A stretch of DNA of 64,000 nucleotides from Spirochaetota bacterium (GTDB taxonomy: Bacteria; Spirochaetota; Spirochaetia; Sphaerochaetales; Sphaerochaetaceae), in NCBI GenBank assembly GCA_023401595.1, contig JAEXDQ010000036.1, forward strand, positions 1-64,000. Direction: 5' to 3'. The notes below the pieces were generated by a model. It searched no databases, had not been told where the DNA came from, and was given only the letters and a program-made list of their open reading frames with translations. Shown in pieces: positions 52,583 through 61,781 of this stretch. Each line of letters opens with the position of its first letter. The first letter of the stretch is position 1. The translations under genes and the position numbers were made by a program.

Positions 52583-53581
52583 TTAAAATACATTGATTTC
52601 CTTTTCCAGTTCACTGACTACGGACATTACCGTCTCAAAGTCTGGAATATCGCCATAAAGCATATCTTTCATAGCTTCATAGTCTGCCCGTAGCGCCGGA
52701 AAACGGTAATCCGGTGGAAGCAGTTTCAGAGTTCCAGGTACAGCCTCCGCATATTTCGCCCATGCCCGAGGATAGAATTTCATTTTGAAATCCACAACCT
52801 TTTGAAGCAGGTCACGGTGAGCGAAAGCTGACTCTTTTACCGGTGTCATAGACATCCGGTACAGGTCATAATAGTGTCTGGAATACCGTTGCGGCATTTC
52901 CAGATGCTCCGGTCTGTTTGCTTCATGATGAAGAATGGTCGCCTTTTCCCAAAAGGTGCGCTCCGGTGCAACGGTGAGAATATCCGTGGCTTTCTGTTCA
53001 AAAACTCTAGGATAATATTGGGCCGCATAAGGTTCAATCTCAGCCACCTTTGCCGGGGTCCATGCCGCCAAGGCGCCGATTTCCAGCCGGATCACCTGCA
53101 GGGTTGCCGCATTAGTGAACAAGTGTGGATAGGCAAAAATAACCGTCTGTTTATCCTTTTCATCTATGTGGACATTTGCCTCATACCCCAGTTCCTGTGA
53201 CAGCCCATCCTTAATTACCGGGCAGAAGGTTTCTGCAAGAAATACTTCCGCACGGGCATTGGCCTCTTTATTAAACAAGTCCTGTTTGGTATTGGAACGT
53301 CTCTCCCAAGGATACTCTTTTTGGTACCCCAGCACCCGCCAGTCCAAGATCAGGTCAATATCTTCGGAAAAGCGGCTGATTAAATGAAAAGCCTTTGACA
53401 GGCTGGTTCCGCCCTTAAAGGTAATCGACTCTTTCCAGAGCGAGCGGTGAAACAGATAATCCAGGGTAAAGCACACCCAAAAATCTTTTTCTACAATTGC
53501 GTCATGCAGCCCCATTTTGTCTGCCGTGTTTCGGAACAGCTCCCGACGGTCATTGTCTGACAGCATTGCTACGTTTCTCAT
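52583..53581 (-). CDS. AbiEii/AbiGii-type nucleotidyltransferase toxin
   Basis: A 332-residue protein with the nucleotidyltransferase motif FKGGTSLSKAFHLISRFSEDIDLIL (split at FHLIS): GGTSLSK followed by EDIDL. The later PERTFWEKATILHHE segment is also typical of the AbiEii family. These toxins transfer nucleotides to tRNA or other targets and are controlled by an AbiEi antitoxin gene. The ATG overlaps the antitoxin stop by one base. Confidence 0.88.
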   Translation of the reverse strand: MRNVAMLSDNDRRELFRNTADKMGLHDAIVEKDFWVCFTLDYLFHRSLWKESITFKGGTSLSKAFHLISRFSEDIDLILDWRVLGYQKEYPWERRSNTKQDLFNKEANARAEVFLAETFCPVIKDGLSQELGYEANVHIDEKDKQTVIFAYPHLFTNAATLQVIRLEIGALAAWTPAKVAEIEPYAAQYYPRVFEQKATDILTVAPERTFWEKATILHHEANRPEHLEMPQRYSRHYYDLYRMSMTPVKESAFAHRDLLQKVVDFKMKFYPRAWAKYAEAVPGTLKLLPPDYRFPALRADYEAMKDMLYGDIPDFETVMSVVSELEKEINVF

Positions 53582-54195
53582 TATGTCTTTTCACCTCCAC
53601 ATATCTGCCGGATCGTATCATAGACCCAATCCGTACTTTCGCTGCCTTCTTTCAATAACGCAACTTTATCCGTATCACTTAATTTAGAAGAAAGCGTTTC
53701 AATAACCTCCTGTGTGACATTTGCTTTTCCCAGCGTTTTTAATGCCTGAATAACAAGTGCTGTCACATAGGAAAGCCCTGTGATCTCTTTGTTGGTCCGG
53801 TGCTTAAATTCGATTTTGGTAGAGTTCCACTCATAGGTCTTATACGGGCCGTCACTGATATAGGACCAGACCGCTGTCACTTGGGTAGAAAGCCCCAGCA
53901 TATTTAAGGCTGTGTTGCCGCAGGGTGCAATGGTCCAGTGATAACTCCGGGCTAATGCCTTTGCTACTGCATCCGGATCCGGTGCAATATACTCGTTCAA
54001 TAGTTTACTATATTTTGGCTTGTCATAAATTCCGTTTAAAATCCGCCGCAATGTTTCTGTATGCACAAGCCGATATAAACTCTGCCTTATTGTATTCGTA
54101 TCTGCAATATCAGCAAAATCAGAAGAAGTAAAAACAGTTCCATCTTCTGCAGATAAAACCCGCTCGCGTATTTTGCTTATATATCCATTTACCAT
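53581..54195 (-). CDS. AbiEi-like (DUF6088) antitoxin/regulator
   Basis: A 204-residue protein. The N-terminal winged-helix region (TVFTSSDFADIADTNTIRQSLYRLV, split at ADIAD) and the following GIYDKPKY match DUF6088 antitoxins of type IV systems. It should repress its own promoter and neutralise the toxin. AT-rich relative to the window. Confidence 0.82.
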   Translation of the reverse strand: MVNGYISKIRERVLSAEDGTVFTSSDFADIADTNTIRQSLYRLVHTETLRRILNGIYDKPKYSKLLNEYIAPDPDAVAKALARSYHWTIAPCGNTALNMLGLSTQVTAVWSYISDGPYKTYEWNSTKIEFKHRTNKEITGLSYVTALVIQALKTLGKANVTQEVIETLSSKLSDTDKVALLKEGSESTDWVYDTIRQICGGEKT

Positions 54196-54219
54196 AATCC
54201 CGCCTCATTTATAACAAAT

Positions 54220-54248
54220 ATTATACATTATCCGTTACATTTTTTCAA
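54220..54248 (-). promoter_or_regulatory. abiE promoter
   Basis: On the minus strand: TTGAAA (54248-54243), exactly 17 bp, and a perfect TATAAT (54225-54220). It starts 25 bp upstream of the antitoxin ATG. Confidence 0.75.
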
Positions 54249-54362
54249 TGGAGATTCCATATATATGTATCTTTTGTATTCCCGACGGAAAACTGAATTA
54301 TACAGCAAATTTTGAAAACATATATTTGACATTGAAAACAAAGATGGATGTAAGTATGCATG

Positions 54363-54407
54363 CTTAATTTATAACGTATTTTATATATTAGACGTTATAA
54401 AATTAAG
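54363..54407. repeat. large AT-rich inverted repeat in the islet
   Basis: CTTAATTTATAACGT (54363-54377) and ACGTTATAAAATTAAG (54392-54407) are inverted with one unpaired base and a 14-base centre. It lies 115 bp upstream of the abiE -35. The rest of 54250-54591 has no gene that I can support. Confidence 0.7.
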
Positions 54408-54591
54408 TGCTTAAAAGATACGCACAATAACATAACAGTCATATACCTGTTGCTTCATTTCTTGACGATCAGAAGTTTAGGATACTCTTATACTGCTACT
54501 CATACTATTTTTTGTCTTTAACGTAACAGCCTCGTTTATCCGACGATTTTTTGTTGTCTTACAAAGCTGGAAAAGGAGTTGAATAAACAAC

Positions 54592-54638
54592 GGCAAACGG
54601 ACATCATCTGTTGCGGACCATGTACACGACATGCGGCA
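54592..54638. repeat. right 47-bp direct repeat (attachment-like)
   Basis: Overlaps the last 11 codons and stop of the GNAT gene and 12 bases beyond; see the partner at 52345-52391. Confidence 0.9.
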
Positions 54639-55155
54639 TATCGACACCACGGTAATGCTTCACAAAGCTCTTTACCGGCGACATGCCGTTCCGTTGCGCT
54701 ACACGTTGAGAAGGAAGATTTGAATCGCGGATAATGGAATACACCTCCGAAACGCCAAGGACGTTGAAAGCGTACTCCTTGCACCCGGCAGCCGCTTCAG
54801 CGGCGTAGCCCCGGCCCCAATACCGGCGCTTGAACAGATAGCCGATCTCCACTACCCGCTCGCCGTCGCAATCCTGCAAGGTCAGGCCGCATTGGCCGAG
54901 GAAATCGCCGGTAGCCTTCGACACCACGGCCCATAGGCCGAACCCGTCGGAGGCGTACCGCTGAAGCTGCCTGTCCAGCCATTGGAGGACTTCTTCATTG
55001 GAAAAAGCCCCCTCATAGGCATACATCGTCTCCGAATCCTGCAGGATATCGCACAAATCGGCATAATCGGACAAGCTGAGCTTCCGAAGAACAAGCCGCG
55101 CCGTCTCCAATACCTGGTCTTCACCGGTCATGGCGGACATGGTCGCAGTGGACAT
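54604..55155 (-). CDS. GNAT-family N-acetyltransferase (RimJ-like)
   Basis: Start at ATG 55155 with GGAGG five bases upstream (183 residues). Motifs LETARLVLRKL at the start, RRYWGRGYAAEAA for acetyl-CoA binding, and NLPSQRVAQRNGM are typical of RimJ/RimL-type acetyltransferases. The target is unknown. Its 3' end is duplicated as the left repeat of the islet, so it looks like the integration target; the gene is intact. Confidence 0.85.
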   Translation of the reverse strand: MSTATMSAMTGEDQVLETARLVLRKLSLSDYADLCDILQDSETMYAYEGAFSNEEVLQWLDRQLQRYASDGFGLWAVVSKATGDFLGQCGLTLQDCDGERVVEIGYLFKRRYWGRGYAAEAAAGCKEYAFNVLGVSEVYSIIRDSNLPSQRVAQRNGMSPVKSFVKHYRGVDMPHVVYMVRNR

Positions 55156-55193
55156 ACCGACCTCCCTCGTTCGTTCCGACCGAATCGGGCGGA

Positions 55194-55820
55194 TTATTTC
55201 TCCAAATCGATATTGACGCCGCTGATGCCCACCGGCACTCCCTGCCGCGCAGGCTCCGAATCGGGATGCGGCAACAACCATTTGTTCCGGGCGGTGATCC
55301 TTCGATCCTCGCCGCATTTTGCGACAAACCCAGGCAGTTCCGTATTCGTCCCAGCGGGCAGCACGACGGCAACGCGGAAACCTTCCGGCCCGACCTGGCA
55401 CGGGGCGTAGTGCAACGTGGTGGCGTAGACTTCCACGACCACCCCCTTCGGAACGCGGAACGCTTTCACGCAGGAAGAATCGACCACGCCGTCTCTCATT
55501 TCCTGCTGGAGGGCGAGAAGGAGGATGAAATCACCGGAACCGACATTGAATTCGCTTGAACGATGGTATTCAAGGCAGTTGAGCCTTGTATTGTACCCCC
55601 AGCACATTCCAAGCTGCGCGGGAAGCGTACCGAACCCCCTCGCCCCGAAATCGGCAAAGATCTCGCAGGCTTCCAGTTCGTCGATCGAAGGACGATACTT
55701 CGTACCGCCTCCCGGCATCGCGATTTCTTCCATCGCCGCCAGAAGGGGGGCGACGTCGTACCCTTCGGCGACCGTCCCGTATGGAATGAATTCCTTGTCA
55801 AAAACCGAATGAATCTTCAT
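55194..55820 (-). CDS. DUF4867-family protein
   Basis: A 208-residue soluble protein that resembles DUF4867, a cupin-like family found near sugar catabolic genes. The internal beta pattern and Gly/Pro turns fit a cupin. No active-site assignment is made. It is the last metabolic gene of cluster B, 91 bp after the iron alcohol dehydrogenase. Confidence 0.65.
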   Translation of the reverse strand: MKIHSVFDKEFIPYGTVAEGYDVAPLLAAMEEIAMPGGGTKYRPSIDELEACEIFADFGARGFGTLPAQLGMCWGYNTRLNCLEYHRSSEFNVGSGDFILLLALQQEMRDGVVDSSCVKAFRVPKGVVVEVYATTLHYAPCQVGPEGFRVAVVLPAGTNTELPGFVAKCGEDRRITARNKWLLPHPDSEPARQGVPVGISGVNIDLEK

Positions 55821-55911
55821 TTTCTCCTCCCTCTACGCGCTCCGGGCATGCCTGTACATCACAGCGCATTCCAACGCACGCATGCTCACACATGCATACG
55901 CCCCGGAAAAC

Positions 55912-57192
55912 CTACATCTCCCGTATTCCAGACAAGTCGCCCGTGCAGGCGGCCTCGAGAATCGGCGCCATATATGCGTCCACGTCGTCCGCGGTCATCG
56001 GAACCGGCATGTTCTGAAGCTTCATCTTCAAGTCGGGATCCTTGGCGGCGGCCAGCGCCCTCGGAACGTGCGTCTCCTTCCTGAACTTCGGCAGATCGGT
56101 CAACCTGGTCGGAGCGCCGATCGAAGCACTGAAAGCGACCATAGCATTCGCGACAGCCTCGGCGAGCGCACGCCCGTCGAGCGACACGATACCGGCGTCG
56201 GCGAATCCATGCTCGGCGAAGATACCGCCCACGACTTTCAGCTGAGGCTGAATCGCCTTGGAATAGAACACCGCGTAGTATGGGTTCATGATGCCGCAGG
56301 CGGTACCGTGGGCGACACAGTCCACCAGCGAGAAAGACGTCAGATGCGCGCCGGAAGTTCCGCCGACCATGATAGCATACCCACCCAAGTCCGTGGCAAG
56401 CCCTATCGCCTCCCTCGCCTTCACGTTCTTCGGATCTTCGACGACCGCCTTCGCGTACTCCACTACAAGGGAGATGGCCGTCACGGCCAGGTCCCGGGTC
56501 AAATCGTAGTATCCGGGCTTGGCTCCGCAGAATACCTCGAACGTGTGGGCGATCGCGTCAAGCGCGCCATCGATCGTCACGGAAAGAGGCATGGAACAGG
56601 TAACCTTGTAGTCGAACACAGGATTCGCAGGGGCGATCGAGGGATCCACGATCAGCTTCTTCTGTCCGGCGACCGGATCGGTGATATTCGCATACTTCGT
56701 CAGATGCGCGCCGGAGGAAGCGGAAGTCTCAACGGCAATGACGGGAGTCATCGTAGCCCCGGTACTGGCGAGGTGTTCACTCACCTTGCCGGTACCGAAA
56801 TACATGTCTATCTCAGGGGATACCCGGGAGCCGAGGGCGGCGAGCATCGAAGCGGCCTTGCAGGCGTCGATGGTGGAGCCGCCTCCGACGGCGACGATTG
56901 AATCGGGACGGAACTGCAAAACGTAGGTCGTCAGACGATATACGTCCTCCCGTGGGGCGTTCGGCTTCGCATCGGGCGCAACAGCGCCGCCGGCGACCGA
57001 TACTCCCGCCTTTTCAAGGGAAGCGACGACTTCGTCAGCCACAGGTTTCATATAGGTGGTGTTGGAGACGACGAGCGCCGTCTTCCCATACCCTGCCGCG
57101 ATACCTCCCACCTTGTCGAGACATCCTACGCCAAGGGTGTAGTTCGGGAATTCCGCTTGCAACAAATCATATGCGTTCTTGATGTAATCCAC
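55912..57192 (-). CDS. iron-containing alcohol dehydrogenase
   Basis: A 426-residue group III alcohol dehydrogenase: GGGS nucleotide motif (VAVGGGSTID), then the metal region GGTSGAHLTSFSLVDCVAHGTACG with Asp and His residues. Probably reduces the aldehyde (for example glycolaldehyde or lactaldehyde) released by the upstream aldolase, using NADH. 14 bp after the aldolase gene. Confidence 0.85.
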   Translation of the reverse strand: MDYIKNAYDLLQAEFPNYTLGVGCLDKVGGIAAGYGKTALVVSNTTYMKPVADEVVASLEKAGVSVAGGAVAPDAKPNAPREDVYRLTTYVLQFRPDSIVAVGGGSTIDACKAASMLAALGSRVSPEIDMYFGTGKVSEHLASTGATMTPVIAVETSASSGAHLTKYANITDPVAGQKKLIVDPSIAPANPVFDYKVTCSMPLSVTIDGALDAIAHTFEVFCGAKPGYYDLTRDLAVTAISLVVEYAKAVVEDPKNVKAREAIGLATDLGGYAIMVGGTSGAHLTSFSLVDCVAHGTACGIMNPYYAVFYSKAIQPQLKVVGGIFAEHGFADAGIVSLDGRALAEAVANAMVAFSASIGAPTRLTDLPKFRKETHVPRALAAAKDPDLKMKLQNMPVPMTADDVDAYMAPILEAACTGDLSGIREM

Positions 57193-57206
57193 TGCCGTAC
57201 TCCTTC

Positions 57207-58109
57207 CTATTTGACGAGCCCCATCCCGAGGAGGACCTTCTTAAGCTCCTCCTTCTCCATGGCGGTGAGATCGTACACGGGCGACTTGCACGGACCGGCG
57301 GGAATGCCGATCATTTCCAACGCGCTCTTGATGACCATTGGGAAGGTGCCGATAGAGAACGCCATCCTCAACGGGGCAAGCTCGAACTGCGCCTTGAGCG
57401 CGGCCGCCATGTCGCCCTTCATGAAATTCTCATAGATCGACACGACCAGCGCGGGAGCGACGTTCGATGTCGCGGCGATCGCACCGGTCGCGCCATAGGT
57501 AAGGCCGGCGAGAATATGAGTGTCCCTCCCTTGCAGCACATGGAAATGAGGATTGTCCTTCGTCACACGGATATATTCGCTCGTAAGGTCGAAATTTCCC
57601 GAGCTGTCCTTGATACCGATGATGTTCTCGATTCCGGAAAGCTTCTCGACGGTTTTCACGGCGATGTTCACGCCGGTCCTCGGAACATTGTTGTAGAGGA
57701 TCACAGGAAGACTCGTGGACGACGCGACCGTCCTGAAATGCTCGACCAGATCGTTCTGGCTGGGGGAGATGAACATCGGGGTGAGTACGGACACAGCGTC
57801 GACGCCCTCCTCCTCCGCCATCTGCGTAAGCTCGACGACCTCGCGGGTCGTGATGCCGCCGGTCCCGGCGTACACGGGGACCCTGCCCTTCGCAGCCTTG
57901 ATCGCGGTACGGACAATCCGCCGCTTCTCATCGAGGGTGAGCGCATAGAACTCACCGGTCGTACCTACGACGAACACGCCGTGGACGCCGTTTTCAATAA
58001 GATAATCGACATGCTTCGCAAGCGCGTCGTAGTTGACTGATTCATCCGCGTTCAGAGGGGTGATCATCGCCGGGATGACACCTCTTGGAACGAAATTCTT
58101 GGCTTCCAT
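57207..58109 (-). CDS. DHDPS/N-acetylneuraminate lyase-family aldolase
   Basis: Start at ATG 58109 with GAGGGAG upstream (300 residues). The (beta/alpha)8 class I aldolase carries GTTGEFYAL, the Tyr in YNNVPRTG and the Schiff-base Lys in GIKDSSGN. After a sugar-acid dehydratase the expected reaction is cleavage of a 2-keto-3-deoxy sugar acid to pyruvate plus an aldehyde, rather than lysine synthesis. Confidence 0.83.
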   Translation of the reverse strand: MEAKNFVPRGVIPAMITPLNADESVNYDALAKHVDYLIENGVHGVFVVGTTGEFYALTLDEKRRIVRTAIKAAKGRVPVYAGTGGITTREVVELTQMAEEEGVDAVSVLTPMFISPSQNDLVEHFRTVASSTSLPVILYNNVPRTGVNIAVKTVEKLSGIENIIGIKDSSGNFDLTSEYIRVTKDNPHFHVLQGRDTHILAGLTYGATGAIAATSNVAPALVVSIYENFMKGDMAAALKAQFELAPLRMAFSIGTFPMVIKSALEMIGIPAGPCKSPVYDLTAMEKEELKKVLLGMGLVK

Positions 58110-58123
58110 TGTCTCTCCCTCCG

Positions 58124-59239
58124 TCAATACGTCTGCCAGTATCTGTAGGTCTCTTTCTCAATCTCATCCCAACGGGGTACAAGACCGAGACCGGGGCGAG
58201 CGTCGTCAAGCACGATCGCTCCGTCTTCAAACTTCAAGCCGACGGAAAAGAATCTGGGGCTCAGGTCAAGGTTCTCGATCGAAAACTCCTGGACCTGGAA
58301 GTTGGGGCTCATGGCGTCCACCATGACGGACGCCATGGTGCCAACCGGTCCGCCGCTGTTATGCGGTGCGAACTGCATGCCGTAGACCTCGGCGTTCGCC
58401 GCCATCTTCCTGGTCTCCAGAATACCCCCGCAATGGGTAAGGTCGGGCTGAACGGTTGAATAGAACCCTTCTTCGTTGAGCGTCCTGTGCTGGAAGCGGG
58501 TGAAATACCGCTCTCCGGCGGCTATGGGGACGTTCGCCTTCATCGCAAGCTTGCGGTATCCGGTGAAATCGTCCGGATGCATGGGCTCTTCCAGGAAACC
58601 CGGCCTGTATTTCTCCGATTGCAATGCGTACTGAAGCGCCCCGTCATACGTAAGGGAACCGTGAAGCTCGATATATAGCTCGATATCATCTCCCACCGCC
58701 TCCCTGACCGCGCGGAGGCAATCGATGCCATAACGGACCCGCGTCCTCTCGTCGGAGCCCGCCGGAGCGGCCTTCAACGGATCCCATTTGAGGGCTTTGA
58801 AGCCCAACTTGACGGTATCCGACGCCGCAACGGCGAAATCATCGACGCTTTTCGCCTGCATGAACCAGGTGTTCGCGTACAGCGGGATCCTGTCGTAGAG
58901 CCGACCGCCCATGAGGTTGTACACCGGCTGTCCAAGCTTCTGCCCTACGATATCCCACAACGCCATCTCCACTCCGGAGATCGCGCTGTTGAAGACCGCG
59001 CCGCCCCGCCAGGCGTCCTTTATATAGCATGTGTTGAAGAACTGCTCGATGTTGAAGGGGGACTTTCCGACGATGACCGGCTTGATATGTTCCTCGACAG
59101 CGGCCTTCACCGCCATTTCCTTGTTTCTGATCGTAGCCTCGCCGACGCCGGTGATTCCTTCATCGGTGGTGACCTTGACGAAGATAATGTTGCGCCACAC
59201 CGAATAGTGCATGTAGCATTTCACATCCGTTACTTTCAC
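58124..59239 (-). CDS. enolase-superfamily sugar-acid dehydratase
   Basis: A 371-residue mandelate racemase/muconate lactonizing enzyme family protein. Metal and acid-base motifs: IELHGSL, FLEEPMHPDD, IAAGERYFTRF and APHNSGGP. The layout resembles D-galactonate dehydratase, except that the first ligand motif has Glu where DgoD has Asp. Expected product: a 2-keto-3-deoxy sugar acid. Confidence 0.83.
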   Translation of the reverse strand: MKVTDVKCYMHYSVWRNIIFVKVTTDEGITGVGEATIRNKEMAVKAAVEEHIKPVIVGKSPFNIEQFFNTCYIKDAWRGGAVFNSAISGVEMALWDIVGQKLGQPVYNLMGGRLYDRIPLYANTWFMQAKSVDDFAVAASDTVKLGFKALKWDPLKAAPAGSDERTRVRYGIDCLRAVREAVGDDIELYIELHGSLTYDGALQYALQSEKYRPGFLEEPMHPDDFTGYRKLAMKANVPIAAGERYFTRFQHRTLNEEGFYSTVQPDLTHCGGILETRKMAANAEVYGMQFAPHNSGGPVGTMASVMVDAMSPNFQVQEFSIENLDLSPRFFSVGLKFEDGAIVLDDARPGLGLVPRWDEIEKETYRYWQTY

Positions 59240-59261
59240 GTTTTTCCTCCGTAATACATAT

Positions 59262-59921
59262 CTACTTTCTCTCGACGACAGTCTGAACTGTCTTCCTGAT
59301 GTGAGATATCATCGCGGCTTCGGCTTCATCGGCCTTCCTTTCCTTCATTGAGGAGAGAATCAGGCGGTGTTCTTCGGCGCCCTTGATCTTCAGCTCAAGC
59401 TCCTCGAGCGCATGCTCGCGTACCGAAAGGTCTATGGCGACGAATTGTTCAATCAGAGAATAGAGATACTGATTCCTAGCCAATTCCCGGATCTTCCTGT
59501 GAAAGTCGGTATTTATGGAGATCAGCATCGCCAGATCATTCCCCTGTATCGCATCGTCGGCTCCATCCAGCAGATGTTCAAGCTCAAGAAGCTCTTCGTC
59601 CGTCGCGCAGCGGGTAGCGAAATTCGCCGCGACCCCCTCCAGAGCGGACCGGATGTACACAAGGTTCCTGATGCCCGAAGTCGCAAAATCAGAAATGATG
59701 GTCCCCGACCTCGGTTTCGCGACCACCAGCCCTTCCGATTGCAGGATCTTGAACGCCTCCTTCACAGGAGTGCCGCTGACCCCGAACATCTGGCTGATGA
59801 TGCTTACCGAAATCTTTTCGCCATCCTTCAATTCCCCTGAGATGATTCCCTTACGAATAGAGTTCGCCAACTGCTGCGAAAGCGGTAGTGAAACATTGAT
59901 CTGATCCATAAATACCCTCAC
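59262..59921 (-). CDS. GntR-family (FCD) transcriptional regulator
   Basis: A 219-residue regulator: winged helix (residues 8-75, ISQMFGVSGTPVKEAFKIL) and an FCD effector domain (HRKIRELARNQYL). FCD regulators of sugar-acid operons bind TGGTATxCCA-like palindromes; one lies upstream of the first gene of this cluster. Likely the repressor of cluster B. Confidence 0.88.
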   Translation of the reverse strand: MRVFMDQINVSLPLSQQLANSIRKGIISGELKDGEKISVSIISQMFGVSGTPVKEAFKILQSEGLVVAKPRSGTIISDFATSGIRNLVYIRSALEGVAANFATRCATDEELLELEHLLDGADDAIQGNDLAMLISINTDFHRKIRELARNQYLYSLIEQFVAIDLSVREHALEELELKIKGAEEHRLILSSMKERKADEAEAAMISHIRKTVQTVVERK

Positions 59922-59938
59922 CTCAACTATAAAACTAT

Positions 59939-60778
59939 TTACTCTTTGACGCTACCCGCCGTCATTCCGGCAAAGAACAGATTTTGCCCGAAGAAAAAGA
60001 AAATCATCAACGGGATGCTCGCCAGGATACAGGCGGCCATCATGTCGTTGTACAGGACGTTCGTATCGTCCAGCATCTCGCCGATACCCACCGAGACCGT
60101 CTTCATCGACTCCGAACTCGTCAGCGTCATCGCGAACTGGAATTCGTTCCAGCTGTTGATGAACGAATAGATCGCCGTCGAGGCAAGCCCTGGGATGCTC
60201 AGCGGGAGATTGATCCTCCAGAATACGCCCCAGTGGTTGAGCCCGTCGATCGCCGCCGCCTGATCCAGCTCCTTGGGGATGGTCTGGAAGTACGAATACA
60301 TGAGCCAGGTGCAAAGGGGCGTCTGGAACGAGATGTACACGATCATGAGCCCCAGGTACGTGTTGATCAGACCGTACATCCTCAGAATACGGAAATACGG
60401 AATCAGCATGATGACGGAAGGGAACATCTGCGTCACGAGGACGAAGCCAAGGAACGCGCCCTTCCCCTTGAAATTGTACCGGGAAGCGGCATAGCCCGCG
60501 AGAGTCGAGACAAGCAGCGTCAGGAAGGTGGAACCCACGACGACTATCAGGCTGTTCTTGAAATACACGGGGAAATCATAGTGGTTGATCACGTTCCTGT
60601 AGCCGTCCAGCGTAAAGTCGGCGGGCCACATCGTCGGAGGAACACGGAAGGTCTCGGTTCCGGGCTTGAAGGAGGTGACGACCATCCAGTAGATGGGGAC
60701 CAGGACGCAGACGCACCCCAGCAATACGATTATCAACGACAATACGGGAGTTTTCTTTCTGTGTGTGGACTGTGCCAT
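59939..60778 (-). CDS. sugar ABC transporter permease (MalG/family 2)
   Basis: Start at ATG 60778 with GGAAGG seven bases upstream (279 residues). Six membrane segments, EAA loop DQAAAIDGLNHWGVFWRINLPLS, and C-terminal GMTAGSVKE. Longer upstream frame is not family-like. Two bases after the MalF-type gene. Confidence 0.9.
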   Translation of the reverse strand: MAQSTHRKKTPVLSLIIVLLGCVCVLVPIYWMVVTSFKPGTETFRVPPTMWPADFTLDGYRNVINHYDFPVYFKNSLIVVVGSTFLTLLVSTLAGYAASRYNFKGKGAFLGFVLVTQMFPSVIMLIPYFRILRMYGLINTYLGLMIVYISFQTPLCTWLMYSYFQTIPKELDQAAAIDGLNHWGVFWRINLPLSIPGLASTAIYSFINSWNEFQFAMTLTSSESMKTVSVGIGEMLDDTNVLYNDMMAACILASIPLMIFFFFGQNLFFAGMTAGSVKE

Positions 60779-60780
60779 TT

Positions 60781-61722
60781 CTATGCCTTCCTTTTCTGGA
60801 ACATCTTCTGCAGGACGGTGAGAACGATGATGATGACGAACACGAAGACCGCCCGCGTCGAGGACTCGCCGAACCTCATGTATTCGAAACCGGTCTTGTA
60901 GATGTCGATGCTGACGACCTGCGTCGCGTCCACCGGCCCGCCCTTCGTCAGGTTCCAGACCAGCGTGAAATGCTTGAAGCACCACATGACCTCCAGCATC
61001 AGCGTGGTGGAAAGCACCGGCATGATGCCCGGCAGCGTAACGTTCCTGAACTGTTGGAAAGAGTTGCACCCGTCAAGCTCCGCCGCTTCGTACAGATCCT
61101 TCGGAATCGTCTGCAACGCGGCCATGAACATGACCATCATGAACGGAAAGCCTTTCCAGATACTGGCCACGATGACCGCTCCGAGCGCGGTATGGGTGTT
61201 GCTCAGCCATTCGATCGGCTGTTCTATGATATTCAGCGACCTCAAGATGTGGTTGAACAGTCCGTAGTTGGTATTGTACAGCCACTTCCAAAGGATACCG
61301 ATTACGACGTCCGGAAAGAACCATGGCAGGACCAATATCGATCTGAACAATTTCTTGCAAGGCATGTTCTCCTTCACAAGGATCGTAGAAAAAACCAATG
61401 CGAGGAGCGTCCGACCCGCGACGGTCGTTACGGTGAATACCCCAGTCTTCCAAAGGGACGCATAGAACGTGCGGTCCTTGATGAGCCGACCGTAGTACTT
61501 CAGGCCGACGAAGTTGAACTTGTTCACGAGGTTCGTGTCGTAGAAGCTTATTACAATACCGTAGACGAGAGGATATACGACCATCGCAACCATGACCACG
61601 AGAGCGGGAAGGGAGAAGACATTCCCTATCCAATCCTGAGTCAGGCTACCCTTCCTGTGTCCAAGGACCGCCCTCTCGAACTTGTCCCTGTCCGGTCTGT
61701 TTTTTGTTTTCACGGCTGACAT
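60781..61722 (-). CDS. sugar ABC transporter permease (MalF/family 1)
   Basis: A 313-residue permease with six membrane segments and EAA loop YEAAELDGCNSFQQFRNVTLPG. Works with the MalG-type permease and the binding protein at 61782. No ATPase gene in the window. Confidence 0.9.
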   Translation of the reverse strand: MSAVKTKNRPDRDKFERAVLGHRKGSLTQDWIGNVFSLPALVVMVAMVVYPLVYGIVISFYDTNLVNKFNFVGLKYYGRLIKDRTFYASLWKTGVFTVTTVAGRTLLALVFSTILVKENMPCKKLFRSILVLPWFFPDVVIGILWKWLYNTNYGLFNHILRSLNIIEQPIEWLSNTHTALGAVIVASIWKGFPFMMVMFMAALQTIPKDLYEAAELDGCNSFQQFRNVTLPGIMPVLSTTLMLEVMWCFKHFTLVWNLTKGGPVDATQVVSIDIYKTGFEYMRFGESSTRAVFVFVIIIVLTVLQKMFQKRKA

Positions 61723-61740
61723 CGTGATCTCCTTTGTAAA

Positions 61741-61770
61741 AAGCCCTCCGGAAAAATCTCCGAAGGGCTT
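61741..61770 (-). terminator. stem-loop after the cluster B binding protein
   Basis: AAGCCCTCCGGA (61741-61752) pairs with TCCGAAGGGCTT (61759-61770) over 12 bp with one wobble and a six-base loop, followed on the minus strand by five T. Twelve bases after the stop. Likely a partial terminator that lets the binding protein be made in excess over the permeases. Confidence 0.75.
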
Positions 61771-61781
61771 CGCCTTCTTGA

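Larger units (their letters stand above)
52392..54591. mobile_element. AbiE toxin-antitoxin islet
   Basis: About 2.2 kb between the two 47-bp repeats holds only the two abiE-like genes and AT-rich flanks. Base composition is clearly lower in GC than that of the surroundings. No integrase or transposase is present, so it would have been moved in trans or is a remnant. Confidence 0.7.
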
